Assembly (NCBI GenBank): GCA_025966225.1
Contig: JAOPVI010000226.1
Coordinates: 1 to 61,598 of the forward strand
DNA from: Mycobacterium sp.
GTDB taxonomy: Bacteria > Actinomycetota > Actinomycetes > Mycobacteriales > Mycobacteriaceae
DNA: 61,598 nt
Direction: 5' to 3'
Every line of letters begins with the position of its first letter. Positions within the stretch are counted from its first letter, which is position 1. Below the pieces are notes generated by a model that worked only from the letters and a program-made list of their open reading frames with translations, was not told where the DNA came from and did not search any database. The translations under genes were made by a program, and so were the position numbers. Of the stretch, positions 24,903 to 32,781 are shown piece after piece.

Positions 24903-25739
24903 TCACTGTTCCTCTCCTGCGCCGAAGAAGAACTCCTCCGCGTTTTTGTAGAGATAGTTGTGGAGCACGTCCGTGGGGAGGTCGAGCGCCAGCGCCTCTG
25001 GTACGACGCGACTCTGGCGAAGCACCGGCCAGTCCGACGCAAAGATCACCTTGTTCTTCCCACGCGTACGCATGTAGTGCAACAGGCTCTCCGGCAATCG
25101 CGTTGGCGACCAGGCCGACGTCATGATGCGCAGATTCTGGTACTTGATCAGTAGCCGGATCGCGACGTCCCACCACGGGTCGGCGCCGAGGATCATGCAC
25201 AGCTTCAGTTCCGGGAAGCGCACGCACACCCGGTCGAGGTGGATCGGGTTCTGCACCTCACCGGGGATCGGTGGACCGGGCAGTCCGGTGTTCACGCACA
25301 GCGGCAGCTCGAGTTCCGCACACTTCGCATACAGCGGGTAGTAGACGGCGTCGCTGGGCGGATACATTCCGTCTCCCCAGAAGCTCGGCCCCACTGCGGC
25401 ATACGCCACGGGCAGGTCGTTGCAGACCGCGGACAATTCGCGCAGTGCGGGCACCGGCCGCAGCAGATTGATCCCACCGATCGCCAACGCGAACTTGTCC
25501 GGCCGCTCGGCGACGAACTTGCGGGCCGTCACCGACGGCTTCCCGATGTTGTCCATCAGGATCGCCTTGGCGACGCCGTGCTCGTCCATTTCGTCGAGCA
25601 GCTGCGGCAGTTCGACCTGATCGTACAGCGACTGCGGGCCCTTGAAGTAGTCGTCGCGCACCTTGAGCATGAACTCGGGCTGCTTCTTGGTCTCGCCGAA
25701 GTGCACGTTGACCAGGCAGTCAATCACTTTGTGCTCCAT
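24903..25739 (-). CDS. Amidohydrolase-2 family protein (short)
   Basis: 278 residues from ATG 25739. It opens VIDCLVNVHFGETKK, where the usual metal-binding HxH is reduced to a single histidine, and ends with KVIFASDWPVL, the conserved SDWP aspartate of the ACMSD-like amidohydrolase-2 family. In between, LELPLCVNTGLPGPP and LKLCMILGADPWWDVAI match the family strands. Members decarboxylate or hydrolyse cyclic intermediates in aromatic and related catabolism. Loss of one metal ligand makes the exact chemistry uncertain. It is paired in the operon with a longer amidohydrolase at 27367. Confidence 0.82.
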   Translation of the reverse strand: MEHKVIDCLVNVHFGETKKQPEFMLKVRDDYFKGPQSLYDQVELPQLLDEMDEHGVAKAILMDNIGKPSVTARKFVAERPDKFALAIGGINLLRPVPALRELSAVCNDLPVAYAAVGPSFWGDGMYPPSDAVYYPLYAKCAELELPLCVNTGLPGPPIPGEVQNPIHLDRVCVRFPELKLCMILGADPWWDVAIRLLIKYQNLRIMTSAWSPTRLPESLLHYMRTRGKNKVIFASDWPVLRQSRVVPEALALDLPTDVLHNYLYKNAEEFFFGAGEEQ

Positions 25740-25741
25740 GG

Positions 25742-27367
25742 CTAGTACGACACCGCCGCGCGTCGAGCCGCCTCGCTCTTCGCCCACCGGTAGTCGGCCT
25801 TTCCGTTGCCCAGCCTGCGCACCTTCTCGACGAAGATGAACTCCTTTGGCGCCTTGAACCGGGCCAGGTGTTCGACGCAGTCGGCGTGAAGTTCCTCGGG
25901 CGCGACGACCGTCTCGGGCCGCGGCTCGACGAGGGCAACCAGCTCCTGGCCCCACCGTTCGCTCTCGCGGCCGACCACCAGTGCGTCCGCCACCCCAGGA
26001 TGGGCGCGCAACACCGCCTCGACCTCTTCGACGAAGACCTTCTCGCCGCCCGTGTTGACGACGAGTGAGTCGCGTCCGAACACCCGCAGGGTGCCGTCGG
26101 CTTCCAGAGCTGCACGGTCACCCGAGACCACCACGCGTTGGCCATCTACTACTGGGAAGGTCTTGCGGGTGGCCTCGGCATCGTCCAGGTAGCCCAAGGG
26201 AATTCGACCAGTACGCACCACCCAGCCGACTTCCGGATCACCTGGCGCAAGGAACCGGCTCAGATCGTCGGACACCACCGTGCCGCCTTCGCGCAGGTCG
26301 AACGTCTCGCGATGGGAACCCCGCCGGTTGTGCCCGAAGCCCATGTTGCCGGTTTCCGACGAACCGTAGCCGTTGATGATGGTGAGCTGCGGCACCAGCT
26401 CGAGCAGCGCGCTGACATGCTTCGGATTGGTTGCCGCCCCACCGGTTCCGATGGCGTACATCGACGACAGGTCGTAGGTGTTTCGCTGCAGTTCTTCGAT
26501 CAGCGGGGCCGCGTAGGCGTCGCCGACCATCGTCATCAGACCGACCTGCTCGCGCTCGGCGGTCTGCCACACCAAGGACGGATTGAACTTGGAGCGGTCG
26601 TCGTAGAGCACCACCGGGAGCCCGGCGAGCGCGCCGGAGAACACCGTCCACAGGCCTGCCGCGTGCATCAGCGGCGATACCGCGAACCACGGTGCGCCTT
26701 CGTTTCGACGGACCTTGTCGTGGATCTCGCTTGTGGACTCGTGGTCGGCCCCCACCATCGACGACACGTACGAGTCGCTCTGACGCCACAGCACACCCTT
26801 GGGCCTGCCCGTCGTCCCGCCAGTGCAGTACATGATCAGGTCATCGGGTGACCCGGTGATCTTCCGATCTGGATCACCCTGCGCGAGCGCATCATCCAGC
26901 GATATCGAGCCCGACAGTTCGGGCCCCGCGCTGCCGTCGTCGACGGAGATCAGTAGGTCCGTACTGTCGGGTGGCAGCACGTCGGCGAACTTGGTCCCCA
27001 GCGCCCGGTGATAGACCACGACGCGCGGCTTGACGTAATCCAGCAACTCAGCCACTTCGCGCGGCGTGTAGTGATGATTGACGTTCACCGGAACGGTGCG
27101 GGCCTTGAGGCAGCCGACGACCATTTCCGGATAGCGGTCGTTGTACATGATCAGCGCGACGCGGTCCTGTCCGCACTCCCAGTTGTCCAACCCGGCACGA
27201 TCGTGGTGGGCGCCGAATCCCCTGTCGGCCAGGAAGTTCGCCAACCGACCAGTGCGCTCAGCCAGCTCCCCGTACGTAGTGCGACGCTCGCCGCACACCG
27301 TCATCGTGCGATCCGGAATGACGTCGGCGATGGCGTCGACGACGTCGCCTATGGTCCACTCGCCCAT
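25742..27367 (-). CDS. Acyl-CoA synthetase, FadD19-like
   Basis: 541 residues. Adenylation-domain signatures: YCTGGTTGRPKGV (P-loop A3), NGYGSSETGNMGF (A5), the VVSGDRAALEADGTLRVFGR (A7) region and KADYRWAK at the C-terminus with the catalytic lysine region. It lacks a signal peptide and is of the size of FadD17/FadD19-type ligases that activate steroid or fatty side chains. A 20-residue insertion (FGAHHDRAGLDNWECGQD) is seen after the first helix, also known in some mycobacterial FadDs. The stop is 2 bases before the short amidohydrolase, and the start overlaps the stop of the longer one. Confidence 0.88.
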   Translation of the reverse strand: MGEWTIGDVVDAIADVIPDRTMTVCGERRTTYGELAERTGRLANFLADRGFGAHHDRAGLDNWECGQDRVALIMYNDRYPEMVVGCLKARTVPVNVNHHYTPREVAELLDYVKPRVVVYHRALGTKFADVLPPDSTDLLISVDDGSAGPELSGSISLDDALAQGDPDRKITGSPDDLIMYCTGGTTGRPKGVLWRQSDSYVSSMVGADHESTSEIHDKVRRNEGAPWFAVSPLMHAAGLWTVFSGALAGLPVVLYDDRSKFNPSLVWQTAEREQVGLMTMVGDAYAAPLIEELQRNTYDLSSMYAIGTGGAATNPKHVSALLELVPQLTIINGYGSSETGNMGFGHNRRGSHRETFDLREGGTVVSDDLSRFLAPGDPEVGWVVRTGRIPLGYLDDAEATRKTFPVVDGQRVVVSGDRAALEADGTLRVFGRDSLVVNTGGEKVFVEEVEAVLRAHPGVADALVVGRESERWGQELVALVEPRPETVVAPEELHADCVEHLARFKAPKEFIFVEKVRRLGNGKADYRWAKSEAARRAAVSY

Positions 27368-28626
27368 TAGGCGGAGGCCGGAACGTTGCGGACGCGAGGA
27401 GCAGAATCGACTGAGCTACCTAGCAGGTCCAAGGCGTTGTCCCGCATGACCTTTCGGGTGTCTTCGGCGCTGAACTCGGGGAACTGGGGTATGTCGGCGG
27501 TGAAGGTCATCGGGTCCGCCAGTCCCTCGCCGTGCGGCCAGTCCGAGCCGAACAGGACCTTGTCCACCCCGAGGGTCTCGGCGAGCAGCTTCACGTCGTC
27601 CTCGTAATACGGGGCGATCCACACGCTGTTCCGCAGCTGTTCCACCGGATCCTCTTTGAAGTGGTGGGGCGCGATGTTGGCGGCCTTCTTCAGCCGCTTG
27701 ATCAACCGGTACACGAAGTACGACCCGTTCTCGATGCTCGCGACCTTGAGCTTCGGATGCCGCGTGAACACCTGGTGCACGATCATCGAGGCCATCGTGT
27801 CGTGGATGGCCCGGTCGTCGAGCAGGAGCTGATCGAGCGGATCCTTCTTGCCGAAACCTTCGAACTTCGCCTGACCACCCCACAGCGCTGCGATCGCCAG
27901 GTAGCCGCTGTCCGACAGGTGGAAGCCCACTGGCACACCAGCTTCGGCCAGCCGCGCCCAGACCGGATCGTGGAGCGGATCGCCCAACGACCGCGGCTTG
28001 ACCACGCCGGGCACCGGCGCGGGCCGCACCAGCACCATCTTGGCGCCACCCGCCAGGGCGAACTCGACCTCTTCGACAGCCCCGTCGGGATCGGCCAGCG
28101 AAATGATGGGCGCCGAGACGATCCGATGATCGGGTCGGTCGAAGCCCCAGTCCTCGTCGAGCCAGAGGTTGAACGCGTGCACCGAGGCCATCGTCGCGTC
28201 GATGTCATCCTTGAGTGCCTCTTCGACGCCGCACGCGAACGTGGGCAACATGAAGACCGTCTCGAGGTTCTGACGGTCCAGCACCTTCACGCGCGCGTCG
28301 CGGTTCTGATACTCGGGATGGTTCGCCATGCGGTCGACCTTCATCAACGACGCCGGATCGACGCCCTCGGGGATCACGCCGCGGAACAGCACATCCAGAC
28401 AGCCCGGTTCGATGATCGGATCAAACGTCGGGTTCGGAATGAAGTGGTTGACCTCGCCACCCATGACCGCGAAAGTGCGCTTGCCTTCGGTGAGCATCTG
28501 CACGCCGCGGCGCTTGAATTCCTTGGGCAGGTGGCGGGTGAACGAATCCACCGGCTCGTAGTAGTGGTTGTCCACGTCGATGGCCCGGTAACCCAGCGTC
28601 TCGCGCGTTTCGCGCTGATCCGTCAT
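27367..28626 (-). CDS. Amidohydrolase-2 family protein (long)
   Basis: 419 residues. It opens with RAIDVDNHYYEPVDSF, a version of the DxHxxE metal site, contains VGFHLSDSGYL with the barrel histidine and VLFGSDWPHGEGLADP with the conserved SDWPHGE aspartate and glutamate. This is the amidohydrolase-2 family common in actinobacterial catabolic clusters, proposed to act on cyclic or branched acyl intermediates. It keeps all the usual metal ligands, unlike its shorter neighbour. Its ATG overlaps the stop region of the hydratase upstream by four bases. Confidence 0.86.
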   Translation of the reverse strand: MTDQRETRETLGYRAIDVDNHYYEPVDSFTRHLPKEFKRRGVQMLTEGKRTFAVMGGEVNHFIPNPTFDPIIEPGCLDVLFRGVIPEGVDPASLMKVDRMANHPEYQNRDARVKVLDRQNLETVFMLPTFACGVEEALKDDIDATMASVHAFNLWLDEDWGFDRPDHRIVSAPIISLADPDGAVEEVEFALAGGAKMVLVRPAPVPGVVKPRSLGDPLHDPVWARLAEAGVPVGFHLSDSGYLAIAALWGGQAKFEGFGKKDPLDQLLLDDRAIHDTMASMIVHQVFTRHPKLKVASIENGSYFVYRLIKRLKKAANIAPHHFKEDPVEQLRNSVWIAPYYEDDVKLLAETLGVDKVLFGSDWPHGEGLADPMTFTADIPQFPEFSAEDTRKVMRDNALDLLGSSVDSAPRVRNVPASA

Positions 28627-29483
28627 GGGGTGTCCTCCTGATCGGATTGCTCGTTTTTCAGTGGTGGAAAGTCCGGCTGTCTCTTCTCGAAGAAGGCGGT
28701 GATGCCTTCGATGAAGTCTGGTCGCAACATCGACTCGTGCATCAGTTTCTCCGCTGTGTCACTGGTGTCGTGCACGTTTCGCAAAGCATCGTCATAGAGC
28801 TGCCGTTTGATCACGGCCAGCGCGCTCGGTGCGCAGTGCACGGCCATGTCCTCGGCGTAGGCCAACACCCGTGGCATCAGTTCCGCTGGCGGCACGACCT
28901 CTTTGACCAACCCCAGTTCTCTGGCCTCTTCGGCGTAGAACGTGCGGCCACTCAAGAGCAGGTCGAGCGACGCGCCCCAACCGACCACCCGCGGCAGGAT
29001 CCAGGAGATGCCGTATTCGGCGATGAGGCCACGCCGGGAAAACGCGGTGGTGAACTTGGCGCCCGCCGCGGCGAAGCGAATGTCGCACATCAACGCCTGC
29101 GTGAGCCCGATGCCCGCGCACGCCCCGTTGATGGCCGCGATGATCGGCTTGCGCATTCCCGTCACGAAGTGCGGATGACGTTCGCCGACGAGTGCGGTGA
29201 CGTCGGTGTCGCCCTCGATGCTCGCCCCGCCGATGCTGCCACCGTCGCCCATGTCGGCCCCGGCACAAAAGGCGCGCCCGTTGCCGGTGAGCACGATGAC
29301 GCGGACGGCGGAATCGGCCTCGGCGCGGTCCATGCAGTGATAGAACGCGGCGGCGAGTCCACCGCCCCAGGCATTCATGCGATCGGGGCGATTGAGCGTC
29401 ACCACGGCGACCCCGCTGTCGAGCAGATCGAACAACACCGGGCTCTTCTGATCGACCGGGTTCGTCTGATCGGAGACGGTCAC
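28623..29483 (-). CDS. Enoyl-CoA hydratase/isomerase family protein
   Basis: 286 residues. Crotonase features: VVTLNRPDRMNAWGG, the oxyanion loop NGRAFCAGADMGD, and KPIIAAINGACAGIGLTQAL with the second oxyanion glycine. Of the two hydratase glutamates, FSRRGLIAEYGISWILP carries one at the position of E164 and the first (GACAGIGL) is absent, so hydratase activity is possible but isomerase or hydrolase activity is as likely. It is the first gene of the 22647-29483 operon and is preceded by an operator copy at 29541. Confidence 0.87.
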   Translation of the reverse strand: MTVSDQTNPVDQKSPVLFDLLDSGVAVVTLNRPDRMNAWGGGLAAAFYHCMDRAEADSAVRVIVLTGNGRAFCAGADMGDGGSIGGASIEGDTDVTALVGERHPHFVTGMRKPIIAAINGACAGIGLTQALMCDIRFAAAGAKFTTAFSRRGLIAEYGISWILPRVVGWGASLDLLLSGRTFYAEEARELGLVKEVVPPAELMPRVLAYAEDMAVHCAPSALAVIKRQLYDDALRNVHDTSDTAEKLMHESMLRPDFIEGITAFFEKRQPDFPPLKNEQSDQEDTP

Positions 29484-29540
29484 TGCGACCTCATGGTCTG
29501 GGCAGCTCCTCGAAAGCAGCTTCAGGCTGGATGTATGGAC

Positions 29541-29563
29541 TTACTGTACACCTATCGGTACAG
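29541..29563. promoter_or_regulatory. Operator copy upstream of the hydratase operon
   Basis: TTACTGTAC-N3-TATCGGTAC scores 7 of 9 and 5 of 9 against the consensus arms. A second symmetry, CTGTAC-N8-GTACAG (29544-29563), is perfect over six bases. It lies 58 bases upstream of the minus-strand start at 29483 and just after the DapA-like gene. Confidence 0.5.
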
Positions 29564-29584
29564 CCTTCCGCAAGCCGCGTGAGG

Positions 29585-30592
29585 TCACTCTTCGAACAGG
29601 CCGACACGGCGGTAGGCCGCGCGGATCTGGGCCTTGGCCTCGTCGGGCAGCACCGCCTGCGGAGCCCGGGAATGCGGGTAGGAACCGATGGGCAGCCCGA
29701 GTACCGAGGCCGCGTACTTGAATGCGCTTCCCCAGTGGGTGAAGTACTCCGGCCGGCCCGGATAACAGGTGAACCAGGAGCCTCGATCCAACTCGAACTG
29801 ATCCATGCCCGTCGCGCGTGCGTAGTCCATCGCCTCGATGAGCTTGCCGTCCCACACCAGGTTCCAGTACTCGGTGAAGAGCCGGCGCTGGGGCGTCTCG
29901 TGCAGGTAGCCCGCGGTGCCAAGCAGAGCGGGGCAGACGATGCCGTCGCGCAACCAGCCAGCCCGGTAGACGGTGGTGTCGCACTCCCAGATCAGCAAAT
30001 CGGGGGCGAGTTCGTGCAGTCGGCGGCTGTTTGCGGGCCGGAAGGCGCCCTCCTTGCTTGCGCACACCGCGGGAATCTCGGCGGCAATGCGTGCGCTCTC
30101 CGACGCAGTCAGCACATAACCGGACGACGGCGAGTTGAACATGCCCAACGCGATGTCGGTGCGGTCGGCGATGTAGCGGAAGAAGTTCAGCGTGCCCTCG
30201 CCACCGTGCGTCTCCATGACCGGCGTCTGGATGTAGACGATGTCCGCGCCGGCCTCCTGCGCATGCCGTGTGAGGTCCAAGCAGTCCTTCGCAGCCGTCG
30301 CGGAGGTACACGCCTGGATGACCACCCCCGGGTTGATGGCGCGCGCCTCTTCGATGGCAACCTCGAGCAGGCGCTTGCGCTCATCCAGCGTCAGCGCCCA
30401 GAACTCCGCCAGGCCGCTTGTGCACCAAAGCATTTCGCGACTGAGCTCGTCCACGCAGTAGCGCACCAACGTGCGGTATGCGGGCCAGTCGATGTCGTCA
30501 CCGTCGACACCGCTGAACGGGGTGTAGAGCGAGTCACCGATCCCCCGAATCGCTCCGCGCGCCCATTCACGTGCATCCTTGGCTGTGGCCAT
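29585..30592 (-). CDS. Dihydrodipicolinate synthase/N-acetylneuraminate lyase family aldolase
   Basis: 335 residues. The N-terminal SLYTPFS, the central GADIVYIQTPVMETHGG with Tyr120, and VCASKEGAF with Lys180 as the Schiff-base lysine mark the class I aldolase family of DapA. The length is greater than DapA (about 295) and near that of the hydratase-aldolases of polycyclic aromatic degradation (NahE/PhdJ type), so a retro-aldol cleavage of an alpha-keto or ring-opened intermediate is likely. Amino-acid biosynthesis is improbable in this setting. It is downstream of the crotonase at 30817 with an SDR remnant between. Confidence 0.83.
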   Translation of the reverse strand: MATAKDAREWARGAIRGIGDSLYTPFSGVDGDDIDWPAYRTLVRYCVDELSREMLWCTSGLAEFWALTLDERKRLLEVAIEEARAINPGVVIQACTSATAAKDCLDLTRHAQEAGADIVYIQTPVMETHGGEGTLNFFRYIADRTDIALGMFNSPSSGYVLTASESARIAAEIPAVCASKEGAFRPANSRRLHELAPDLLIWECDTTVYRAGWLRDGIVCPALLGTAGYLHETPQRRLFTEYWNLVWDGKLIEAMDYARATGMDQFELDRGSWFTCYPGRPEYFTHWGSAFKYAASVLGLPIGSYPHSRAPQAVLPDEAKAQIRAAYRRVGLFEE

Positions 30593-30635
30593 GCGCTGCT
30601 CTCTTCGGTTGGGATCTAGTGGAAATCAGACGGAG

Positions 30636-30794
30636 TCAGCCGAAATCCGAGCCACCGTTCGTCGGCGACTTGCTCGAACGTGCCTGCGGCGCTTGGGCCC
30701 CACGGCGCTCCCCGCGTTCGGCGAAGACCTCGTCGACCCGAGCGGGGCTACCGCCGACCACGACGGCGGTGGAGTTCGCGAAGCCTAGATCCAC
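30636..30794 (-). pseudogene. N-terminal remnant of an SDR
   Basis: A GTG at 30794 opens DLGFANSTAVVVGGSPAR, the typical MDLGF...VVVxGGSxGxG start of a mycobacterial SDR, but the second glycine-rich half is missing and the frame becomes DEVFAERGERRGAQ before a stop at 30636. About 200 residues are lost. Evidence is limited to 20 residues, so this is a tentative call. Confidence 0.4.
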
Positions 30795-30816
30795 GACACT
30801 GCCTACGACATGGCTG

Positions 30817-31578
30817 TCAGGAGCCCGTCCAGTTGGGTGCGCGCTTCTCGGCGAAGGCCGTCGCCCCCTCCATGGCGTCCTTGGACGAGAACACGGGCAG
30901 GATCAATTCCTGCTGCTTCTTCCACATCTCTTCTTCGCTCCAGCCCGCCGACTTCGCGATGACCTCCTTGGTCACCGCCACCGCCAACGGACCGTTGGCC
31001 GTGATGCGCTCGGCCAGCGCCAACGCTCCGGCGAGTGCCTCGCCCGGCTCGGTGAGCACGTTGACGAAACCCCATGCAGCGGCCTCCTCGGCCGTGAAGT
31101 TGTCGCCCGTGAGCGCAAGCTCGAGCGCCTTCTGGTATGGAATTCGGTGCGGCAGCCGCAATAGTCCGCCACCGGCGGCGACTAGCCCGCGCTTGACCTC
31201 GGGGATGCCGAACTTCGCGTTCTTGGCCGCGACCACCAGATCGGTAGCCAGCACGATCTCGGTGCCACCTGCCAGCGCGTAGCCTTCGACGGCCGCGATC
31301 ACGGGCTTGCGTGGTGGCCGTTCGGTGAAGCCGATCCCGCGGCCGGGAATGGACGGCACCTCACCAGCCATGAAGGCCTTGAGATCCATCCCGGCGCAGA
31401 AGGTGCCGCCCGCCCCGGTGACGATCGAAACCGACAGCTCGGGGCTATCGTCGAGTTCGTCCATCGCGTCCGCCAGGCCTTGCGCCACAGCCAGGTTGAA
31501 CGCGTTGCGCGCTTCCGGTCGGTTGATTGTGATGACGAGGATGCGCCCCTGGCGCTCTGTCAGAACTTCGTCGGCCAC
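30817..31578 (-). CDS. Enoyl-CoA hydratase (crotonase)
   Basis: 253 residues, the canonical crotonase length. It has RILVITINRPEARNAFNLAV, the oxyanion loop GGTFCAGMDLKAFMAGE, and KPVIAAVEGYALAGGTEIVL followed by AKFGIPEVKRGLVAAGGG, in which both catalytic-position glutamates (GGTE and PEV) are present. Hydration of a 2-enoyl-CoA is therefore the natural reading. It ends with PNWTGS, similar to the crotonases at 37937, so they may share ancestry. An operator copy lies 70 bases upstream of its start. Confidence 0.9.
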   Translation of the reverse strand: MADEVLTERQGRILVITINRPEARNAFNLAVAQGLADAMDELDDSPELSVSIVTGAGGTFCAGMDLKAFMAGEVPSIPGRGIGFTERPPRKPVIAAVEGYALAGGTEIVLATDLVVAAKNAKFGIPEVKRGLVAAGGGLLRLPHRIPYQKALELALTGDNFTAEEAAAWGFVNVLTEPGEALAGALALAERITANGPLAVAVTKEVIAKSAGWSEEEMWKKQQELILPVFSSKDAMEGATAFAEKRAPNWTGS

Positions 31579-31647
31579 GTTGCCTCATTCGCTTGGTCGT
31601 ACACACCGTCGGCGGAGCCGACAATTCCACATCGGTCGCGGTGAAAC

Positions 31648-31668
31648 CTACTATAGGACTTTCAGTAG
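31648..31668. promoter_or_regulatory. Operator copy upstream of crotonase
   Basis: CTACTATAG-N3-TTTCAGTAG: 7 of 9 and 8 of 9 identical to the consensus arms, three-base spacer kept. Confidence 0.6.
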
Positions 31669-32013
31669 CCGCGGACTGCCCCGCTGTGCGACTGACTAGC
31701 ATCGCGGGCCGCCCGCGCATTTTAGCTTTCGGGCGCCACCCAACGCGCAATCGCGTTGCCGGACATCGCGTTCCGCCAGCCACCCACAGCATGCCCGGGC
31801 GGCGTGGGTTACCCCGCTGCGGCAATCCGAACAAGGCCACTACCTGCGGAGACAACCGTGGCTCGGATGCAACCGAATGCCTACCGGTAAGCTTATCGGG
31901 AACGGTGACCAGCGACACGCTCGCGTAGCCGCTGTTCACCTGGGAGTAGCCGGTAGATTGACGCTCAGCCACCCCGACGGGGACCCGATGTGATTGCGAT
32001 GGAGGTGCCACTC
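31669..32013. promoter_or_regulatory. Intergenic region with near-perfect palindrome upstream of TetR
   Basis: No gene is recognised in this 345-base stretch. At 31884-31899 CCGGTAAG-CTTATCGG is a 16-base palindrome with a single mismatched pair. It is about 115 bases before the TetR start and could be its autoregulatory operator. Its outer bases (CTACCGGTAA) partly resemble the CTACTGTAA arm, so the two site types may be related. Confidence 0.45.
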
Positions 32014-32778
32014 GTGGCCAAGCAGGCGACCGCTGAGAAGCGTCAGCGCCGCGAACGCGGTTCCATCAATCCCGACGACATCATCAACGGCGCCTTCGAG
32101 CTGGCCGAGGAGGTCGGCATCGACAACCTCAGCATGCCGTTGCTCGGCAAGCATCTGGGCGTTGGCGTGACGAGCATCTACTGGTACTTCCGCAAGAAGG
32201 ACGACCTACTCAACGCGATGACCGACCGCGCGCTGCGGCAGTACGTCTTCGCAACTCCGTACGTCGAGGCCAAGGATTGGCGCGAGACGCTGCGCAACCA
32301 TGCGCGCACCATGCGAAAGACGTTCTTGGGCAACCCGATTCTGTGCGATCTCATCCTCATTCGCTCAGCGCTCAGCCCGCGGGCCGCCAAGGCAGGCGTC
32401 GTCGCGGTCGAGAAGGCGATCGAGGGGCTCGCCGAAGCTGGGTTGTCAGCCGAGGACGCCTTTGATACCTACTCCGCGATGTCGGTGCACGTGCGCGGAT
32501 CCGTGGTACTGCAGAGGCTCTACGACAAGAACCGATCGACGGACGACGGACCAGGTTCCTTCGACGAGGCAATGGTCATCGATCCCGACACCACGCCATT
32601 GCTGGCGCAGGTGACCAACGAGGGTCATCGCATCGGGGCCGCCGACGACAACAACTTCGAGTACGGCCTGACCTGCATTCTCGACCATGCCGCACGGCTC
32701 ATCGAGGAGTCGAATGCCAAGGCTCCGCAACGCCGCAAGGCGGCCCCGCCGCGACGGAAGACCAGCGCAGCGCGCTGA
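32014..32778 (+). CDS. TetR-family regulator, candidate controller of the island
   Basis: 254 residues from GTG 32014, chosen because GGAGG lies 8 bases upstream; GTG 31990 would add eight residues. The DNA-binding domain is INPDDIINGAFELAEEVGID, then MPLLGKHLGVGVTSIYWYFR with the recognition helix, and KKDDLLNAM. The C-terminal domain contains ARTMRKTFLGNPILCDLIL and FDTYSAMSVHVRGSVVLQ, then a basic tail rich in Arg/Lys/Ala (RRKAAPPRRKTSAAR). It is the only TetR gene lying inside the operator-dense part of the island and has no obvious partner of its own, so it is the first candidate for binding CTACTGTAA-N3-TTACAGTAG. This is inference. Confidence 0.85.
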   Translation: MAKQATAEKRQRRERGSINPDDIINGAFELAEEVGIDNLSMPLLGKHLGVGVTSIYWYFRKKDDLLNAMTDRALRQYVFATPYVEAKDWRETLRNHARTMRKTFLGNPILCDLILIRSALSPRAAKAGVVAVEKAIEGLAEAGLSAEDAFDTYSAMSVHVRGSVVLQRLYDKNRSTDDGPGSFDEAMVIDPDTTPLLAQVTNEGHRIGAADDNNFEYGLTCILDHAARLIEESNAKAPQRRKAAPPRRKTSAAR

Positions 32779-32781
32779 CCC

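Noticed and set aside
29585..30592. Lysine-biosynthetic dapA
   Set aside because: Length, operon context and divergent active-site neighbourhood argue for a catabolic aldolase.
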